A DNA stretch of 31,548 nucleotides, taken from positions 1-31,548 of the forward strand of contig CAUDDP010000018.1 in assembly GCA_958448395.1 (NCBI GenBank), written 5' to 3'. The position numbers were made by a program, and so were the translations under genes. The first letter of the stretch is position 1. Every line of letters begins with the position of its first letter. Below, in pieces: positions 22,829 through 31,307 of this stretch. The notes below the pieces were generated by a model. It was given only the letters and a program-made list of their open reading frames with translations. It made no database searches and was not told where the DNA came from. This DNA is from an uncultured Oscillospiraceae bacterium (GTDB taxonomy: Bacteria; Bacillota; Clostridia; Oscillospirales; Ruminococcaceae).

Positions 22829-24469
22829 TTAGTACACTCGAAAGCAAAGACCCTCTTTCAGGCGGTTTGCCGTTTTTTCCAGCAGCAGCAGCACGATGCC
22901 GTACATTAGGACTGCACTGCCGACACTGCTCAGCAGCATGACAGGGAGCGGAAGTGTTTGCGTTAGGTTTCGGCAGAGACAGGCAGTCACAAGACTCATG
23001 GCAGCTGCATACCCCAGCGGCAGCAGCGGTTTCAGCCAGTGCAGGGGCTGCCCTAAGATGCGTTGTAGTCCGTGCAGTGCCATTCCAAATAAAAGAGCAT
23101 AGCAAAGGCTGGTTGCGATTCCCGCACCGATAAGGGAACACGCTGGAATTTGCAAGAAAATCATATTTCCTATCAGTTTCACCGCAACACAGGGCAGCAT
23201 GTACTTTACAGGTAAATCTGCTCTGCCAATACCTTGCAGAATGCTGAACAGTGGCATGGTCAGACAGAGGAAGAACATGCCCGGCAGCAATGCCCGCAAT
23301 GATTCTGCTGCAATTGTACAGGCAGTTTCCTGTCCGCTGTAGAGCAGCTGCATGACGGGTTCTGCCATGCAAAATAAACCACCGGCAGCCGGCAAAGCCA
23401 GCAGGGTTGTGATAAATAAAACGGATTGCAGCTGTTTTACAACAGCATTTTTTTGTTGTTTTGCCCATGCTTGTGCGGCACAGGGCAGTACAGATTTTCC
23501 AAACATATTGGTGACAGACGGGACTAAGTTAAAAACGGTCAGAGCCATGCCGGAAAATGCACCATAAACCAGAGCCGGAAAAGCGGCATCGGCTGCAATG
23601 TCACCGAATTTTTGCAGCAGGGCATCCAGTTTTGTCTGTTGCAGGGTGTCAAAGCAGTGCATCATCGTGCATAGGTCAATCAAAGAGGTCAGGTTGGTGA
23701 CAAAGGAGCCAAGTGCCACCGGCAGCATGACGCGGAACAGATCTCGAATGAGTTTTCCCGTGCGGAGCGGAACGGCTTGCTTGCTGTTTTTTGGCAGCCC
23801 GTCCCCGAGGAGATTCCGGATGAAAAAATAAAGTCCGCCGCAGAATGTGGAGAGGGTCACACCCAGAACGGCTGCCGCTGCTGCAATGGGGAGAATGGGG
23901 GTACCGATTGGAAAGAAAGCGAGCACTTGCGATTCATGTGTAAAGACATAGTGGCTCAGCAACAGACCGCAGGCAACTTTTGCAATGGATTCCACAGCTT
24001 GTGAAACTGCTGTAGGATACATATTGCAAAGGCCTTCATAATAGCCACGTTCGACAGCCGTCAGGCAGCCAAAAAAAGCAGCCGGTGCCATCATCCGAAC
24101 CGCATAAACAGCCAGCGGATCGGCAGCCGTGTAGCAGGCAAACGGCTCTGCCAGCAGCCAAATGCCGCCGGTTAGCAATAGTCCAATGCAGAAAAAGACC
24201 ATCCGTGCTGTGCGGCGGATTTTCCGAACATTGTGATATCGACATGCACCATGTTCCTTTGCAACAAGAGAGGCAACAGCAGTGGAAAGTCCAGTGATGG
24301 AGAGGGCATAGACCGGTAGAAACAGCCCATAGGCACAGCCAAAATAGCCCATACCAACACCGCCGAGCTGATAGGTAAGAGGAATTTTAAAGAGTGCACC
24401 AAGTCCTTTTGTGAGAATGGCAGAGAGGAGTAAAATAACGGAACCCTTTAAGAAATTCTGTGTTTTCAA
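22829..24469 (-). CDS. MOP-superfamily lipid flippase, SpoVB/MurJ-type
   Basis: The 546-residue protein is almost wholly hydrophobic with about 14 predicted membrane segments and belongs to the polysaccharide-biosynthesis branch of the MOP superfamily. Members move lipid-linked sugars across the membrane: lipid II for MurJ/YtgP and SpoVB. The N-terminus (FLKGSVILLLSAILTKGLGALFKIPL) is typical of the SpoVB/YtgP group; whether it acts in growth or sporulation cannot be told from sequence. The start codon is TTG at 24469 with AGGAG six bases upstream. No terminator or clear promoter was found. Confidence 0.9.
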   Translation of the reverse strand: MKTQNFLKGSVILLLSAILTKGLGALFKIPLTYQLGGVGMGYFGCAYGLFLPVYALSITGLSTAVASLVAKEHGACRYHNVRKIRRTARMVFFCIGLLLTGGIWLLAEPFACYTAADPLAVYAVRMMAPAAFFGCLTAVERGYYEGLCNMYPTAVSQAVESIAKVACGLLLSHYVFTHESQVLAFFPIGTPILPIAAAAAVLGVTLSTFCGGLYFFIRNLLGDGLPKNSKQAVPLRTGKLIRDLFRVMLPVALGSFVTNLTSLIDLCTMMHCFDTLQQTKLDALLQKFGDIAADAAFPALVYGAFSGMALTVFNLVPSVTNMFGKSVLPCAAQAWAKQQKNAVVKQLQSVLFITTLLALPAAGGLFCMAEPVMQLLYSGQETACTIAAESLRALLPGMFFLCLTMPLFSILQGIGRADLPVKYMLPCVAVKLIGNMIFLQIPACSLIGAGIATSLCYALLFGMALHGLQRILGQPLHWLKPLLPLGYAAAMSLVTACLCRNLTQTLPLPVMLLSSVGSAVLMYGIVLLLLEKTANRLKEGLCFRVY

Positions 24470-24602
24470 AGTATTCTCCTTTTATCATGAAAAGTAATGT
24501 GTGTGTTCTTTTGGTTTCTTATTCCTGAGGAATGCGTTCTGAAATCTGGGATAGCATATTTTTACCATTTGATAAATTTTGTGAGTCTGCTTAAAAATTA
24601 TG

Positions 24603-24631
24603 TTGCAGAATCGGAAAATATGTGCTATAAT
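24603..24631 (+). promoter_or_regulatory. Promoter of the aminotransferase gene
   Basis: TTGCAG (24603-24608) and TATAAT (24626-24631) are 17 bases apart, with an extended TGC before the -10. The ~70-base leader holds two small hairpins (TGCACA/TGTGCA; GCAGT/ACTGC) followed by a run of seven T at about 24679, perhaps an attenuator. Confidence 0.75.
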
Positions 24632-24707
24632 AATAAAGCAGCAGAAATTGCACATCCGTGTGCAGTGGACTGCGGTTGATTTTTTTCAGAAGAAAGGATG
24701 ACTTTCT

Positions 24708-25901
24708 ATGCAATTTCAATTCTCAGATGATGTAGCAAAACTACAGCCTTCTACGATTCGAGAAATTTTAAAATTTACCAGTATGCCGGATGTGATTTCT
24801 TTTGCTACCGGCAATCCCGCACCAGAAGCCTTTCCAACCGAGCTGATTGCAGCACTTTCTGCTAAGCTTTTGCAGGAAAATCCTGTGCTTGCCATGCAGT
24901 ACAGTATTACAGAGGGGTATCCGCTGTTGCGGGAACAGTTGAAGCAATGGATGACGGAAAAGCACTGCTTTTCACCGGAATCCGATGATTTAATTATCAC
25001 CTCCGGTGCACAGCAGGCAAATGAACTTTCCTGCAAGGTACTGCTGAATGCTGGAGATACGCTGATTTGCGAAGCACCTAGTTTTATTGGTTCGCTGAAT
25101 GCGTTTCGTTCGTATGGTGTCAATTTGGTCTCTGTCCCCTTGGAAGCGGATGGTATGGATTTGGCAGCATTGGAACACACACTGCAAACAGAGCCGAATT
25201 GTAAGCTGATTTATGTGATTCCGAACTTTCAGAACCCAACTGGACAGGTTATGTCACTGGAAAAACGGAAGGGTTTGTATGCTTTGGCATGTCAGTATAA
25301 CGTGGCAATTCTGGAAGACGATCCTTACGGGGAACTTCGGATTTCTGGAGAAGCTTTGCCAAGCATTAAGAGCATGGATACAGAGGGCAGAGTTTTGTAT
25401 TCTGGTACATTTTCCAAAATTCTGGCACCCGGTTTCCGTGTTGGCTATCTCAGTGCACCGAAGGAACTGGTGCAAAAGGTGGTTGTCTGCAAGCAAGTTG
25501 CAGATGTGCATACAAACATCTGGGCACAGGTCATGTGTTCCGAATTTCTAAAGCATGTGGATATGCAGGAACATCTGGAAGGGCTGCGGAAGGTCTACCG
25601 GCATAAATGTACGCTGATGGCAGATACCATGGAAGATTGCTTCTCAAAGCAGGTGGTATGGAAAAAGCCAGAGGGTGGTTTGTTTATCTGGTGTACTCTG
25701 CCGTCTGATTGTGATATGCCGGCATTTTTTAAGAAGGCTGTGGAAGAATACAAGATTGCAGTGATACCGGGAAATGCATTCTTAGTCAATGAGGCAACCC
25801 CGACTACTTCTTTCCGTCTGAATTACTCCACACCAACGGATGCACAAATTGTCACGGGTATTACGATTCTCGGTCGTATGACAAAGGAAATGTTCGCATA
25901 A
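24708..25901 (+). CDS. PLP-dependent aminotransferase, fold type I (class I/II)
   Basis: The 397-residue protein belongs to the 2-aminoadipate/MocR-like branch of fold type I aminotransferases. Visible features are PDVISFATGNPAPEAFP near the N-terminus, TSGAQQANELS, the NPTG motif in PNFQNPTGQ, DDPYGELR, and the PLP-binding Lys in SGTFSKILAPGFRVGY, with the substrate-carboxylate Arg in SFRLNYS near the C-terminus. Relatives act on 2-aminoadipate, aromatic or branched amino acids; the substrate here cannot be fixed. It opens a plus-strand run of genes with its own promoter. Confidence 0.92.
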   Translation: MQFQFSDDVAKLQPSTIREILKFTSMPDVISFATGNPAPEAFPTELIAALSAKLLQENPVLAMQYSITEGYPLLREQLKQWMTEKHCFSPESDDLIITSGAQQANELSCKVLLNAGDTLICEAPSFIGSLNAFRSYGVNLVSVPLEADGMDLAALEHTLQTEPNCKLIYVIPNFQNPTGQVMSLEKRKGLYALACQYNVAILEDDPYGELRISGEALPSIKSMDTEGRVLYSGTFSKILAPGFRVGYLSAPKELVQKVVVCKQVADVHTNIWAQVMCSEFLKHVDMQEHLEGLRKVYRHKCTLMADTMEDCFSKQVVWKKPEGGLFIWCTLPSDCDMPAFFKKAVEEYKIAVIPGNAFLVNEATPTTSFRLNYSTPTDAQIVTGITILGRMTKEMFA

Positions 25902-25954
25902 AAGTTAAAATTTTGACGTTTATCATGACGGATATTAGAAAGGAATTTTGAATA

Positions 25955-26479
25955 ATGGCAACAGCAAATCATTCCCCACTGGACCGCTATATGGTCACAG
26001 AAAAATATATTGTAACAAGAGGAACGGCACTGCATTTTCCGCCGAAGATTTTCGGAAAACTGGTACAGAACAATGATACGATCTATGGCGTAGTCGTTGA
26101 TATGCCGATGAGCCCAACCCTGCTCTGTACCCTCGTGATGTATATCAATGGTGCAGCAAACTTGTATTTTAACAACGGTTCAGAGTATATTGGTGCAGCA
26201 CAGCGATACCAAACGGTTGCACAGCCGGCACGAATTGCAGTGGCAAACGCACCGAGAATCCTGGAAGAAGCGACAAAGACGAAGGCAACAGACTTGCCAA
26301 ATGCACAGCATCACTTTATCTACCTGACTACAAAGAATGGTATCTATAAAAAGGATCTGCGTCTTGCCAATCTGCCGAATGAATCCAAGGAGATGCAGAC
26401 ATTCTTCTATCTGTATCAGCAGGTAATGGGTGCCCTGCGGAATGCACAGGTGAAGGATTGTTCACAGGCAGGCAAGTAA
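25955..26479 (+). CDS. Conserved-looking hypothetical protein
   Basis: I do not recognise this 174-residue protein. It has no signal peptide or membrane segment and no catalytic motif that I can see. Its composition is ordinary for the window, with a hydrophobic middle (YGVVVDMPMSPTLLCTLVMYINGAANLYF, split across about residues 43-71) and a possible helical C-terminus. AAAGGA (25939-25944) lies ten bases before the ATG. It sits between the aminotransferase gene and trpS on the same strand, with short gaps. Confidence 0.75.
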   Translation: MATANHSPLDRYMVTEKYIVTRGTALHFPPKIFGKLVQNNDTIYGVVVDMPMSPTLLCTLVMYINGAANLYFNNGSEYIGAAQRYQTVAQPARIAVANAPRILEEATKTKATDLPNAQHHFIYLTTKNGIYKKDLRLANLPNESKEMQTFFYLYQQVMGALRNAQVKDCSQAGK

Positions 26480-26519
26480 GCTGGAAACAGTGATTTTAGG
26501 AAAAGGGAGAAAAAGAAAA

Positions 26520-27524
26520 ATGGAAGGTGCACAAAAGAAATTGATTTTCAGTGGCATCCAGCCGACTGGTACCTTTACACTGGGCAACTACATTGGTGCC
26601 ATTCGGAACTGGGGACCGTTACAGGACGAATACCGCTGTGTTTACAGTGTGGTAGATATGCATGCCATTACTGTCCGGCAGGATCCGGCAAAGCTGCGGC
26701 AGAATACGTTGCAGGCATATGCTTTGCTGCTGGCATGTGGCATTGATCTGGAAAAGTCGATTTTGTTCATTCAGAGCCATGTCAGAACCCATGCAGAATT
26801 AAGCTGGGTGCTGGGCTGTAATACACAGTTCGGGGAATTGTCCCGTATGACACAGTTCAAGGATAAGAGTGCAAAACATGCAGATGATGTCAATTCTGGT
26901 TTGTTTACCTATCCGGTTCTGATGGCAGCCGATATTCTTGCTTATAATGCCGATCTGGTGCCGGTGGGGGTAGACCAGAAGCAGCATCTGGAACTGGCAC
27001 GCAATATTGCACAGCGGTTTAACCAGCGGTATGGGGAGTTCTTCACGCTGCCAGAGCCGTATATCCCACCAGTTGGTGCAAAAGTTATGTCCCTACAGGA
27101 TCCAACAAAGAAAATGTCCAAATCAGATGAGAATCCAAATGCCTGCATTTTGATTCTGGATGACAGAGACACCATCATCCGCAAGTTTAAGCGTGCGGTA
27201 ACAGACAGCGATACCGTGGTACGGTATGCAGACGGCAAGGATGGCATCAATAACCTGATGACGATTTATTCTAGTCTGACTGGCAAGGACTATGCCGCCA
27301 TTGAACGGGAATTTGAAGGCAAGGGCTACGGAGATTTCAAGCTGGCAGTTGGGGAAACTGTGGCAGATCACTTGCAGCCGATTCAGGATACCTTCAAAAA
27401 ACTGTTTGCAGATAAGGCTTATTTGAAGGCTTGCTATACAGATGGTGCAGCAAAGGCATTGGCATATTCGCAGAGAATTGTCAGCAAGGTTTATCATAAG
27501 GTTGGCTTTGTAGACGCACGATAA
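26520..27524 (+). CDS. trpS: Tryptophan--tRNA ligase
   Basis: TrpS charges tRNA(Trp). The 334-residue protein has the class I signature in its short TrpRS form (SGIQPTGTFTLGNYIGAI), the DMHA strand, the FTYPVLMAADILAY block and K198-MSKS. ATG at 26520 is preferred, with AAGGGAG at 26503-26509 ten bases away; a GTG at 26490 would add ten poor residues. No T-box leader (specifier stem, TGGNACC antiterminator) is visible upstream, so control differs from most Firmicute trpS genes. Confidence 0.98.
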   Translation: MEGAQKKLIFSGIQPTGTFTLGNYIGAIRNWGPLQDEYRCVYSVVDMHAITVRQDPAKLRQNTLQAYALLLACGIDLEKSILFIQSHVRTHAELSWVLGCNTQFGELSRMTQFKDKSAKHADDVNSGLFTYPVLMAADILAYNADLVPVGVDQKQHLELARNIAQRFNQRYGEFFTLPEPYIPPVGAKVMSLQDPTKKMSKSDENPNACILILDDRDTIIRKFKRAVTDSDTVVRYADGKDGINNLMTIYSSLTGKDYAAIEREFEGKGYGDFKLAVGETVADHLQPIQDTFKKLFADKAYLKACYTDGAAKALAYSQRIVSKVYHKVGFVDAR

Positions 27525-27536
27525 GGGGATCGCATT

Positions 27537-27896
27537 ATGAGGGATTATATCCAGATACACTCTGACGAGAATGGGATTCAGGTTTGTTTTGATATTGAGC
27601 AGGACAAAGTGATGAAAATTGGCGAAGAGATGAATGCCATTCAAGAAGATGCCTATATGAACGGCGAAAACTGGGATCATTTCTTGCAGTATTACCTTGC
27701 AGAATATGCACCGGAAGTATTGGAAGGTATGGAAACCGATCCGGAAGCTGGTACATATGCAGCTTATTATGCATCTACACCGGAAGATGCAGCCAAAGCG
27801 GAGAAATTGGCTGCGATTATCACTTCTTTGATAGAACATCCGGAGGAAATTTACCATATCTTACAGGAAGCAGGAGACGAAATCGAATGGGATTGA
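27537..27896 (+). CDS. Imm51-like immunity protein
   Basis: The 119-residue acidic protein looks like the Imm51 family of polymorphic-toxin immunity proteins: a strand-rich N-terminus with CFDIEQDKVMKIGEEMN, then the block EDAYMNGENWDHFLQYYL and the block MELTDPEAGTYAAYY-like segment (actual: TDPEAGTYAAYYA). The recognition is by memory. Such proteins neutralise a partner toxin, but no toxin, secretion or recombination-hotspot gene is near, so it may be an orphan or do something else. AAGGGG at 27523-27528 precedes the ATG, 12 bases after trpS; it is read with trpS and ends before a terminator. Confidence 0.65.
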   Translation: MRDYIQIHSDENGIQVCFDIEQDKVMKIGEEMNAIQEDAYMNGENWDHFLQYYLAEYAPEVLEGMETDPEAGTYAAYYASTPEDAAKAEKLAAIITSLIEHPEEIYHILQEAGDEIEWD

Positions 27897-27928
27897 GGAA
27901 ATCCCTGTAACATTATAACAAACACAAA

Positions 27929-27966
27929 CAGGACAGTACGGCAAACGTTCTGTCCTGCTTTGTTCA
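27929..27966 (+). terminator. Terminator after the Imm51-like gene
   Basis: An 8-bp stem (27929-27936 with 27950-27957), extended by three pairs past a T-T mismatch, with a short T-rich tail. Confidence 0.7.
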
Positions 27967-27991
27967 AATGACTGGAAGGAAGGACATTGGA

Positions 27992-28543
27992 ATGGGATTG
28001 CTTTGTACAGAACGATTTGTGTTGCGTCCATTTCGGGCAGGAGATGCACCTGCAATGTACCGGAATTGGTGTTGTGACGAGCGTGTAGCGAGGTATTGTC
28101 GATGGTTTCCACATGAAAGCGTCGCTATCACAGAGGAACTGCTGCAATGCTATTTGCGTGAAGCGGAAGATGGATTCCTGTACCGCTGGGCGATTACAAA
28201 AAAGGAATCAGAAGAACCAATTGGCTGTATGGATGTGGTGGGCTTTGGAGCAGATAGACATACACCGGAAATTGGATACGTGCTTTCCTATGCAGAATGG
28301 GGGAAGGGCTGTATGACGGAGGTCTTGCAAGCAGTTATCGCATATCTGTTTTCGTGTGGTTATACCAAAATAGCAGCACGGCATCATGTAGAGAATCCAG
28401 CTTCTGGACGAGTGATGGAAAAATGCGGAATGCATATGACTGGCTATGCAAAGATACAGGAAAAGTTCGGTTCGGATCAGTTGTGTGATGTGAAGTGCTA
28501 TGCCATTTCTGCACCGCAGCAGACAATAGAAACGGAGGAATAG
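27992..28543 (+). CDS. GNAT-family N-acetyltransferase (RimJ/RimL-like)
   Basis: The 183-residue protein begins with the pattern LLCTERFVLRPFRAGDAPAMYRNW of RimJ/RimL-type acetyltransferases. Motif A follows (EIGYVLSYAEWGKGCMTEVLQAVIAYLF), where the GKGCMTE loop holds the CoA pyrophosphate, then the NPASGRVMEKCGM helix. It would transfer acetyl from acetyl-CoA to an amine; the substrate is unknown. ATG at 27992 has AGGAAGGA at 27976-27983; an upstream ATG at 27968 lies in the terminator tail. Its stop lies four bases before the mazG start, so the two are coupled. Confidence 0.9.
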   Translation: MGLLCTERFVLRPFRAGDAPAMYRNWCCDERVARYCRWFPHESVAITEELLQCYLREAEDGFLYRWAITKKESEEPIGCMDVVGFGADRHTPEIGYVLSYAEWGKGCMTEVLQAVIAYLFSCGYTKIAARHHVENPASGRVMEKCGMHMTGYAKIQEKFGSDQLCDVKCYAISAPQQTIETEE

Positions 28544-28546
28544 AAA

Positions 28547-29341
28547 ATGGTAACGTATCCACAGAAAGAAAAATATGATATCAACGACCTGATTGCGGTA
28601 ATTCGGCTTTTACGGCAGCCGGATGGCTGTCCGTGGGACAAGGAGCAGACGCATGAATCTGTCCGTATGAACTTCATTGAGGAAGTTTATGAGGTAATTG
28701 AGGCAATTGATAAAAAAGACACTGCTTTAATGCGGGAAGAACTCGGAGATGTGCTGATGCAGGTGGTATTCCATGCACAGATGGAACGAGAACAGGGTAA
28801 CTTTACTTTTGAAGATGTCTGCGATGAGGTTTGCAGAAAGCTGATTATCCGGCATCCGCATGTATTCAGTAATGTACAGGTTTCTGATACGGGAGATGTT
28901 TTAAAGAACTGGGAACAAATTAAACAGCAGACAAAAGGGCAGACAACCTATACGGAAACACTGGAAAGTGTCGCGGTTTCCCTGCCAGCATTGATGCGGG
29001 CACAGAAGGTGGGAAAGCGTGCAGCAAAGTCGGGCTTCGACTTTACTGGAGTGGAAGATAGTTTTGCAAAATTGCAATCTGAGGTGACAGAATTGCAGGA
29101 AGCGATTTCTACCAAAGATAAAGATGCTGCTGCGGAAGAACTGGGAGATTTACTGTTCAGCTGTACGAATGTAGCAAGAGCACTGGGTGTGGAGGCAGAA
29201 GAAGTGCTGACCGCAGCCACAGAAAAATTCATTCGTCGGTTTGCAAAGGTGGAGCAGACTGCTCAGGCAGCACAGAAAGAGATGAAAGACTGTTCGCTGG
29301 AGGAGTTGGAATCTTACTGGCAGCAGGCAAAGGAGGATTAA
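28547..29341 (+). CDS. mazG: Nucleoside triphosphate pyrophosphohydrolase MazG
   Basis: MazG hydrolyses NTPs to NMP and PPi and helps clean nucleotide pools. The 264-residue tandem-domain form is seen: in the first domain GCPWDKEQTHESVRMNFIEEVYEVIEAID and EELGDVLMQVVFHAQ, in the second EVTELQEAI and EELGDLLFSCTNVARALG, giving the paired EExxxE/ExxD metal sites. GGAGGA lies at 28534-28539. rqcP follows two bases after the stop; the usual hup gene is not between them. Confidence 0.97.
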   Translation: MVTYPQKEKYDINDLIAVIRLLRQPDGCPWDKEQTHESVRMNFIEEVYEVIEAIDKKDTALMREELGDVLMQVVFHAQMEREQGNFTFEDVCDEVCRKLIIRHPHVFSNVQVSDTGDVLKNWEQIKQQTKGQTTYTETLESVAVSLPALMRAQKVGKRAAKSGFDFTGVEDSFAKLQSEVTELQEAISTKDKDAAAEELGDLLFSCTNVARALGVEAEEVLTAATEKFIRRFAKVEQTAQAAQKEMKDCSLEELESYWQQAKED

Positions 29342-29343
29342 GA

Positions 29344-29586
29344 ATGCGACTGGATAAATATTTGAAAGTATCCCGTTTAATTAAGCGGCGTACCGTTGCC
29401 AATGAAGCATGCGATGCGGAAAAGGTACTGGTCAATGGAAAGGTTGCCCGTGCTTCTTACGATGTTAAGGCAGGGGATATCATTGAAATCAACATGGGGC
29501 AGAAAGCACTGAAGGTAAAAGTAGAACAGGTGTTGGAACATGCACTGAAAGAAGATGCTGCCTCTATGTATACTATTGTCGAATAA
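29344..29586 (+). CDS. rqcP: S4-domain RNA-binding protein RqcP
   Basis: RqcP (YabO, an Hsp15 relative) works with RqcH on stalled large subunits, stabilising P-site tRNA during alanine tailing in ribosome quality control. The 80-residue protein is a single S4 domain: MRLDKYLKVSRLIKRRTVANEACD, VLVNGKVARASYDVKAGDIIEI. Its ribosome site, AGGAGG (29331-29336), lies in the end of mazG, so it is translated with mazG. A terminator follows. Confidence 0.95.
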   Translation: MRLDKYLKVSRLIKRRTVANEACDAEKVLVNGKVARASYDVKAGDIIEINMGQKALKVKVEQVLEHALKEDAASMYTIVE

Positions 29587-29601
29587 AAATGGAATATTTT
29601 T

Positions 29602-29638
29602 AGCAGGATCATGCAGGATATGCTGTTCCTGCTTTTTT
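29602..29638 (+). terminator. Terminator of the mazG-rqcP unit
   Basis: A 7-bp stem (29602-29608 with 29627-29633) with an imperfect inner stem is followed by a run of T. Confidence 0.75.
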
Positions 29639-29648
29639 GTATTTAGAA

Positions 29649-29678
29649 AACCCCCGGCTAGGCCGGGGGTTGTTTATT
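29649..29678 (-). terminator. Terminator of the galE unit
   Basis: A perfect 10-bp GC-rich stem (29649-29658 with 29662-29671) with a 3-base loop and T-rich flank on either side. It lies 13 bases past the minus-strand stop at 29692. Confidence 0.9.
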
Positions 29679-29691
29679 GGATGTGTTTTGA

Positions 29692-30222
29692 TTACTTGTT
29701 AATGACTTCTGCATTATAGTGTGTTTTTGCTTCTGTAATTTCGCCGCCGAGATACTTGAACTTAACAAACTGTTCGCCACGGAATGTGAGGGAACCCTGT
29801 TGATTGAATGGAACTTCCTTATAGACGACCTTTGTGGTAACAATATGTAAAATTTCGCCCTTTCTGGTTTTGAAAATCAATTCATAATATTCATTGTATA
29901 GCTTGGAGGTGCCGTTCGGGTCAATGGTACGCCGCCGTTCGTCTACCTTTTGTACCAGCATCACCATTTCGGTTCGGGTTGGACCCTTTGTTTTTGCCGG
30001 TTTTCGCATGTTCTTTTCGCCGGTGATATAGTACTCTCGATTGAATTCCATTGGGTGCTTTGCTGTGCCAATGGTGTCATCTGCAAAAAAGGCACTTATT
30101 TTTTTTCGGAAACGGCTTTTTTTAGAACCCAGCAGCATCACCAGCACCAATATGACTGCTGCTGCAATCACGACAATCAAAATATTATTCAAGGCCTCTT
30201 CGTAGTGGATATTTTCAATCAT
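29692..30222 (-). CDS. Membrane-anchored protein, DUF2500-like
   Basis: The 176-residue protein has one N-terminal membrane segment (about residues 11-31, then basic SKKSRFRKK) and a soluble domain. The order YYELIFKTRKGE, then VPFNQQGSLTFRGEQFVKF resembles the DUF2500 pattern; function unknown. Its ATG (30222-30220) overlaps the galE stop as ATGA, with AGAAGGGAG at 30230-30238, so it is translated in step with galE. No enzymatic motif is visible; a link to envelope polysaccharide is only suggested by position. Confidence 0.78.
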   Translation of the reverse strand: MIENIHYEEALNNILIVVIAAAVILVLVMLLGSKKSRFRKKISAFFADDTIGTAKHPMEFNREYYITGEKNMRKPAKTKGPTRTEMVMLVQKVDERRRTIDPNGTSKLYNEYYELIFKTRKGEILHIVTTKVVYKEVPFNQQGSLTFRGEQFVKFKYLGGEITEAKTHYNAEVINK

Positions 30223-31241
30223 ATGATTTCTCCCTTCTCTTTTTGTTTCTGTATAAACCGCCAGCTGTCTGCACACATTTGTGATAAATTGCGTTTGGCA
30301 GTCCAGCCAAGTATGGTTTTCGCCTTTGTGACATCTGCATAGGACACGGCAACATCACCGGCACGTCTTGGGCAGATCTGGATGGGGATTTTCTTGCCGC
30401 TGGCCGCTGCGTAAGTCTTTGTCAGTTCCAATACACTGCTGCCGTTTCCTGTGCCGAGATTAAAAACAGAAAAGCCACTGTGCTGTAAGCTGTACTGTAA
30501 GGCAGAGACATGCCCTTCTGCCAGATCCATGACATGGACATAATCTCGTATGCCTGTGCCATCTGGTGTATCATAATCGTTGCCATATACCCGAAAGAAC
30601 GGTAGCTGACCGCTTGCTACCAATGCAAGATAGGGGGCAATGTTGCTGGGAATGCCATGTGGGGATTCACCAAGCAGACCACTTTCATGTGCACCGATGG
30701 GGTTGAAGTAACGCAGTGCGGTAATATGCCAGCTGACATCTGCATGACAGAGTGATTGCAGGAGCTGTTCGCTGATGATTTTGGTTTCTCCATAGGGATT
30801 GCTGGCAGAGAGCGGGGTCAGTGTTTCCGCATAGGGAGCAGTATGTTGTGTCCCATATACTGTCGCAGAGGAGGAGAAAATCAGCGTCCGACAGGCTGTT
30901 TCCTGCATCACTTGTAGGAGCTGCATCATGCCGCCGATGTTGTTTTGATAGTATCGCAGCGGTTGCTGTACCGATTCACCAACGGCCTTTAGTCCGGCAA
31001 AGTGCAGCACTGCCGAGATATGGTGTGTCCGAAAGAGCATTTGCAGACCGTCTGCATCCCGAATATCCATTTGATAAAATGGAATCGAGCTGCCTGTAAT
31101 TTCCTGTACGTGCAGGATACTTTCCTGTTTGGCATTGCAAAGGTTATCCAGAATCACAACTGAATAGCCAGCCTGTAAGAGTGCGATACAGGTATGCGTT
31201 CCAATGAACCCCGCACCGCCTGTTACAAGAATTTCACCCAT
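30219..31241 (-). CDS. galE: UDP-glucose 4-epimerase
   Basis: GalE interconverts UDP-glucose and UDP-galactose, for galactose use and for building polysaccharide precursors. The 340-residue short-chain dehydrogenase fold protein has the NAD motif GGAGFIGTH (8-16), the FSSSATVYG strand with the catalytic Ser, the Y150-xxx-K154 pair, and the substrate-binding ALRYFNPIGAH and GDVAVSYAD regions. AGGGAA lies close to the ATG and AAAGGA further off. It leads a two-gene unit with the membrane protein behind it, without galK or galT nearby. Confidence 0.97.
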   Translation of the reverse strand: MGEILVTGGAGFIGTHTCIALLQAGYSVVILDNLCNAKQESILHVQEITGSSIPFYQMDIRDADGLQMLFRTHHISAVLHFAGLKAVGESVQQPLRYYQNNIGGMMQLLQVMQETACRTLIFSSSATVYGTQHTAPYAETLTPLSASNPYGETKIISEQLLQSLCHADVSWHITALRYFNPIGAHESGLLGESPHGIPSNIAPYLALVASGQLPFFRVYGNDYDTPDGTGIRDYVHVMDLAEGHVSALQYSLQHSGFSVFNLGTGNGSSVLELTKTYAAASGKKIPIQICPRRAGDVAVSYADVTKAKTILGWTAKRNLSQMCADSWRFIQKQKEKGEII

Positions 31242-31307
31242 TTCCCTGTTATGTCCTTTCTCTTGTTCTTTGACACAGGGGATACCATGTCAGCAATTCA
31301 CTATTAT

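Noticed and set aside
22673..22909. 78-codon open frame at the end of the long element
   Set aside because: Crosses the element edge into the antisense of the flippase gene, without ribosome site or homology.
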